Shown: positions 60,119-64,000 of the stretch, piece after piece | Numbering within the stretch: the first letter of the stretch is position 1 | Layout of the letters: each line of letters begins with the position of its first letter | Assembly (NCBI GenBank): GCA_963835935.1 | Contig: CAWIHK010000006.1 | Span: forward strand, 62,001-126,000 | Length of the DNA: 64,000 nucleotides | Reading direction: 5' to 3' | DNA from: CAWIHK01 sp963835935 | Lineage (GTDB): Bacteria > Bacteroidota > Ignavibacteria > UBA10030 > CAVZMI01 | The notes under the pieces: model-generated | What the model was told of the DNA's origin: nothing | What the model saw: the letters and a program-made list of their open reading frames with translations, nothing else | Database searches by the model: none | Program-made: the position numbers and the translations under genes

Positions 60119-62554
60119 ATGAGTATAATTATGGATCGTAAGTTAAAGCAATTATTTCTCAGTATCATATTCTTCTCCAGTTTTGTTGCAACAAATCTTG
60201 TCGGGCAAATCACAGACATTATCCCGGCAGTAAAAGTCACACCGGGAAAGCGGGATACGATTCTTATAAGCGATTTGTTTTATTCTAAAGCATACGATCT
60301 GACATTCCACGAAAGCGACAGAATAGCGATTGCATACGATCCGAAAAATAATTCGGTCGTTTTTCAACCTAAAAATAATTTTGTCGGTGCAACGCTTGTG
60401 GAGTTTACACTCCAGGGAAATGAATATTCGATACCCGTCATTGTAAGGGATGAAAAAGCTTCGCAACAGATGCATACGTTTAGTTATAAACCTGCAGAAG
60501 CAGTCTCGAAAGTTGTGGTCTCCGGAACTTTTAATAATTGGAATAAAGAAAAAGACCAACTGATCAAAGCGGCGGGCGACAGTTTATATAGGCTCACAAT
60601 TCCTCTCGATCCTGGAAATTATTTATATAAATTAATTGTGGATGGAAAAGAAATGTTGGATCCGGCGAATCAGGAAAAGTCTCCGACCGGATTTGACAAT
60701 TTCAATTCCGTACTGCGGGTGATCGATATCGACACAACTAAAATATTTTTACATATCGGAGAACGAAATAATTCGAAGAACAATTTCACCTTCTCTTTTA
60801 TTTATGAAAATACAACCGATCATGCTCCGGTCAAACAAGATGAATTGTCGGCGCTTCTCGACAACAAAACCATTGAGCCGGACAAAATAATTCTTAACGG
60901 CAATGAAATAGACATTTGGTTCAAGAAATCGGAATTACAAGGAGAAAAGATCCTACGCGTATTTGTTTCACGCGAGGGGAAAACCAGCAACATCCAGCAA
61001 GTCGTGCTTCATGATGGAAATCCGGCAGGCAACTCTACCACCAACTGGTCGTGGTATGACGCTGAAATTTATTCGATCATGATCGATCGTTTTTACGATG
61101 GCGATAAATCGAACGATAAGCCTGTAGTTCATGATTCTCTTTTTCGTCAGGCAAATTATCAAGGAGGAGATTTTAGAGGAATCATAAAAATAATTGATGA
61201 AGGTTACTTCAACAAGCTCGGTGTGAATACACTTTGGATTTCTCCGGTGAATGATAACCCGGATGCAGCATTTCAAGAGTATCCTCCGCCGCATCGCTGG
61301 TACAGTGGTTATCACGGCTACTGGCCGATCAGTGAAAAGAGGGTGGAAGAAAAATTCGGAAACATGAAAGACTTACGAGAACTAATCACCCAAGCGCATA
61401 GACATCACATGAAGGTCTTGTTGGATTTTGTGTCACACCACGTTCACATCGACCATCCGTTCTACAAACAGCATCCTGAGTGGTTCGGTACGTTGGACTT
61501 GCCGGACGGAAGAAAAAATTTGCGCTTGTGGGATGAGTACAGACTTACGACGTGGTTCGAGCCATACATGCCCTCATTCGATTTCATAAAATCGCATGAA
61601 GCGTTGGAGGTTGTTTCCGACAATGCTGTCTGGTGGCTTATGGAAACAGGAGCCGATGGTTTTCGGCATGATGCAGTGAAGCATGTTCCAAACAACTTCT
61701 GGCGCACTCTTACAAGAAAATTGAAAGAAAAAATAGAACTACCGTGGCATAAGAAAGTTTTTCAGATTGGTGAAACATTCGGAGATTATGATTTGATCGC
61801 TTCGTATGTCAACAACGGACAGTTAAGCGCACAGTTTAATTTTAATCTCTCGTATTTTGCCATTCCTGTTTTTTTAGAGCCCGGACGATCGTTCTCGTCG
61901 ATTGATCTTCAGATGAAGAAATCATTTTCCTCTTTCGGTTACAATAATCTGATGGGAAATATCATGGACAGCCACGACAAAGTCCGCTACATGGCATACG
62001 CAGACGGAAAAGTAAAAGACCAGGGAGTTGATACACGCGAGATGGCTTGGAACAATCCGCCGACTGTCGATCATCCATTGAGTTACAAAAAAGCGGAATT
62101 ATATCTTGCTTACATGTTCACGATTCCAGGATTGCCGGTGATTTATTACGGCTCGGAATTCGGGATGACCGGCGCCGACGATCCGGATAACCGCAGGATG
62201 ATGCGCTTCGGAGATCAGCTTACGATTTATGAAAAGCAAATGCTGGAGGTTACAAAACAGATTGTTAAAATTCGAAATGAACACCCGGCTTTGCGCTACG
62301 GCGACTTTCTTTCTCTGCAGGCAGATACGTCGGTCTACATTTATATACGATCGGATATGAACGAACGAATGCTCGTTTTACTAAACAAAACCGAGCAAGC
62401 ACAATCGATCGAAATTCAACTTCCGGAAATTTATCACTCGAATGAATTGTTAGATGTGGTCAGCAACGAAAAAATAAAAGTATTAAATAGTAAAGTAAGA
62501 GTACCAATCCCACCGATTGGCTGGAGAGTTTTTAAAATGACGAATGACGAATGA
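60119..62554 (+). CDS. GH13 alpha-amylase/cyclomaltodextrinase-like enzyme, exported
   Basis: 811 residues with signal sequence (LFLSIIFFSSFVATNLVGQ). Residues about 120-210 are a CBM48-like module (KVVVSGTFNNWNKEKDQL; GNYLYKLIVDGKEM), then a barrel with KVLLDFVSHHVHIDHP, GADGFRHDAVKHV (nucleophile Asp 518), FQIGETFG (Glu 552) and IMDSHDKVRYMAY (Asp 620). The N-terminal domain plus catalytic order resembles neopullulanase/cyclomaltodextrinase types rather than plain amylase. No T9SS tail, so periplasmic action on imported oligosaccharides is likely. Flanked by two MFS carriers. Confidence 0.92.
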   Translation: MSIIMDRKLKQLFLSIIFFSSFVATNLVGQITDIIPAVKVTPGKRDTILISDLFYSKAYDLTFHESDRIAIAYDPKNNSVVFQPKNNFVGATLVEFTLQGNEYSIPVIVRDEKASQQMHTFSYKPAEAVSKVVVSGTFNNWNKEKDQLIKAAGDSLYRLTIPLDPGNYLYKLIVDGKEMLDPANQEKSPTGFDNFNSVLRVIDIDTTKIFLHIGERNNSKNNFTFSFIYENTTDHAPVKQDELSALLDNKTIEPDKIILNGNEIDIWFKKSELQGEKILRVFVSREGKTSNIQQVVLHDGNPAGNSTTNWSWYDAEIYSIMIDRFYDGDKSNDKPVVHDSLFRQANYQGGDFRGIIKIIDEGYFNKLGVNTLWISPVNDNPDAAFQEYPPPHRWYSGYHGYWPISEKRVEEKFGNMKDLRELITQAHRHHMKVLLDFVSHHVHIDHPFYKQHPEWFGTLDLPDGRKNLRLWDEYRLTTWFEPYMPSFDFIKSHEALEVVSDNAVWWLMETGADGFRHDAVKHVPNNFWRTLTRKLKEKIELPWHKKVFQIGETFGDYDLIASYVNNGQLSAQFNFNLSYFAIPVFLEPGRSFSSIDLQMKKSFSSFGYNNLMGNIMDSHDKVRYMAYADGKVKDQGVDTREMAWNNPPTVDHPLSYKKAELYLAYMFTIPGLPVIYYGSEFGMTGADDPDNRRMMRFGDQLTIYEKQMLEVTKQIVKIRNEHPALRYGDFLSLQADTSVYIYIRSDMNERMLVLLNKTEQAQSIEIQLPEIYHSNELLDVVSNEKIKVLNSKVRVPIPPIGWRVFKMTNDE

Positions 62555-62667
62555 AGTAGTCATTCTATATTAAAGCAGACATTGCGATGCGTTTGTAGAA
62601 GTTGGTAGGAAGATCGTAAAAAGCCATTTTAACAAATTACAAATCAATCATTTTTAAGTAAACAGAC

Positions 62668-64000
62668 ATGAAAAAACCCCAATTAAATTTCTGGCAAATC
62701 TGGAATATGAGTTTTGGATTTCTCGGAATTCAGTTTGGATTTGCGCTGCAGAATGCAAATGTCAGCAGAATTTTTGAAACACTCGGCGCGAAGATCGATG
62801 ATATTCCGATTCTCTGGATTGCCGCTCCTGTTACTGGATTGATCGTTCAGCCGATCATCGGCCATTTAAGCGATAAGACATGGGGAAGACTTGGACGGCG
62901 GCGCCCATTTTTTTTATCAGGCGCTATCCTAGCTTCACTTGCATTGTTAGCAATGCCTAATTCTCCGGTTCTGTGGGTTGCGGCAGGAATGCTCTGGATA
63001 ATGGATGCTTCCATCAATGTTTCGATGGAACCATTCCGCGCGTTTGTCGGCGACATGCTTCCTTCCGAACAACGAACGATCGGTTTTTCAATGCAAAGTT
63101 TTTTCATAGGAACAGGCGCAATCATCGCTTCTGCATTGCCGTACATCATGACAAACTGGTTCGGGATTTCGAATACCGCTCCGGCTGGTTCTATTCCAGC
63201 GTCGGTGAAGTTTTCATTTTTCTTTGGCGGACTTGTTTTCCTGAGCGCGGTTCTATGGACTGTGTTCAGCACAAAGGAATATTCTCCAGAGGAATTAAGA
63301 AAGTTCACTGAATCAGAAAATGATACTCGATCTGAAAAATCAAGCAGCCAGTATTCTCAAGAAATTTCTGCTTCGAAATTTTTACGCGATGGAATTATTT
63401 GGATTCTGATCGGTATTGCAGGTTCAGGCTTATTATTTTTATTCTTACAGCAAACCGATTATGGACTTTACGTCCTTTTCTTCGGGTCGATTGTGTTTGG
63501 ATTTCTTCTCATCGTGGTTGGATGGCTTACCCGACAAAAGAGAACGAACGGCGGATTCGTTACGGTGTTTAACGATTTTTACAAAATGCCGAAAACGATG
63601 AAGCAATTGGCTGTTGTGCAATTTTTTTCGTGGTTTGCTTTGTTCGCTATGTGGATTTATACGACGCCGGCAGTTACTCATCACATTTACGGAGCGACCG
63701 ATCCGACATCCGAGCTCTATAATAGAGGTGCCGACTGGGTTGGTGTGTTAATGGCAGTCTATAATGGTTTTGCCGCCGTGATGGCATTTGTTCTCGTCTG
63801 GCTTGCAAAGAAAACTAACCGGAAGACAGTCCACATGATCAGTCTCGTTTGTGGAGGATTAGCATTTCTTTCTTTTTACATCATCAAAGATCCGCATCTC
63901 CTTCTTGTCTCTGAGTTGGGAATTGGGCTTGCCTGGGCGTCGATACTCGCAATGCCTTATGCAATTCTTGCCGGATCGTTGCCTGCGCAAAAAATGGGAG
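62668..64000 (+). CDS. MFS sugar transporter, truncated by the window edge
   Basis: Open from ATG 62668 to the end of the window (444 codons, no stop). Starts MKKPQLNFWQIWNMSFGFLGIQ and has HLSDKTWGRLGRRRPFFLSGA, MEPFRAFVGDMLPSEQRTIGF and at least eleven hydrophobic segments; the same SLC45-like MFS group as 58774 but only distantly similar, with a longer central loop (about 210-250). Likely maltose or maltodextrin transport. The final segment(s) are missing. Confidence 0.85.
   Translation, partial: MKKPQLNFWQIWNMSFGFLGIQFGFALQNANVSRIFETLGAKIDDIPILWIAAPVTGLIVQPIIGHLSDKTWGRLGRRRPFFLSGAILASLALLAMPNSPVLWVAAGMLWIMDASINVSMEPFRAFVGDMLPSEQRTIGFSMQSFFIGTGAIIASALPYIMTNWFGISNTAPAGSIPASVKFSFFFGGLVFLSAVLWTVFSTKEYSPEELRKFTESENDTRSEKSSSQYSQEISASKFLRDGIIWILIGIAGSGLLFLFLQQTDYGLYVLFFGSIVFGFLLIVVGWLTRQKRTNGGFVTVFNDFYKMPKTMKQLAVVQFFSWFALFAMWIYTTPAVTHHIYGATDPTSELYNRGADWVGVLMAVYNGFAAVMAFVLVWLAKKTNRKTVHMISLVCGGLAFLSFYIIKDPHLLLVSELGIGLAWASILAMPYAILAGSLPAQKMG

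Overview
The window (about 43% GC by eye) looks like chromosome from the Bacteroidota/Chlorobiota/Ignavibacteria side of the tree. Five secreted products (three of them frameshifted or split) carry or end in the C-terminal sorting module with YQNYPNPFNPST-type cores typical of type IX secretion (T9SS). There is also a PorV/PorQ-like protein, a carboxypeptidase-regulatory-domain TonB receptor and a long SecA. This assignment is inference from protein style; no rRNA is present. The clearest promoters nevertheless read TTGACA-17 bp-TATACT, not the TTTG/TAnnTTTG form of classical Bacteroidetes.

Layout. 0-6.7 kb: tail of an unknown gene, a PBP4-type DD-peptidase (minus), a secreted CBM9-like protein, secA and a PII gene. 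6.7-17.2 kb: a scrambled accessory zone of small outer-membrane and lipoprotein genes. It holds an IS110-family element (with a candidate bridge RNA) splitting a lipoprotein gene, an IS256-family element with an 8-bp target duplication, two copies of a noncoding repeat ending in a group II intron domain V-like hairpin, and a lipase-like gene whose halves lie 4 kb apart sharing an identical 113-bp segment. 17.3-28.1 kb: frameshifted thermolysin-type protease, era, a DUF1015-like gene, M1 aminopeptidase, uvrC. 28.3-32.2 kb: a LacI-type effector domain with no HTH, then a sulfur amino-acid operon (O-acetylhomoserine sulfhydrylase, cysteine synthase) behind a leader containing a strong promoter, a 40-codon ORF with 11 Met/Cys codons, a possible H-type pseudoknot and an intrinsic terminator. 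32.2-35.4 kb: Er-VIT1 iron exporter, TPR protein, tRNA-Ser(TGA) between two tRNA-Ser remnants filled with palindromes, and an exported DsrE protein.

35.6-64 kb is mostly an alpha-glucan utilisation locus: MalQ, a LacI regulator with a perfect 14-bp operator over its own promoter, TonB receptor, a large secreted partner, PorV-like protein, a carbohydrate-binding T9SS protein, SurA/PrsA-type isomerases, a T9SS alpha-amylase, an exported GH57 amylopullulanase-type enzyme, a GH13 enzyme and two MFS sugar carriers flanking it. No SusD is present. A plausible model is surface or secreted amylases cutting starch, TonB import of oligosaccharides, periplasmic trimming, MFS uptake and MalQ processing.

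The most unusual theme is a set of short palindromic elements scattered through intergenic DNA, inside the loops of tRNA remnants and an intron-like hairpin, inside a coding sequence and within a 250-bp MITE-like element. The second is the candidate Met/Cys attenuator. Four secreted-protein genes are frameshifted or split, so either local gene decay or assembly error must be considered.
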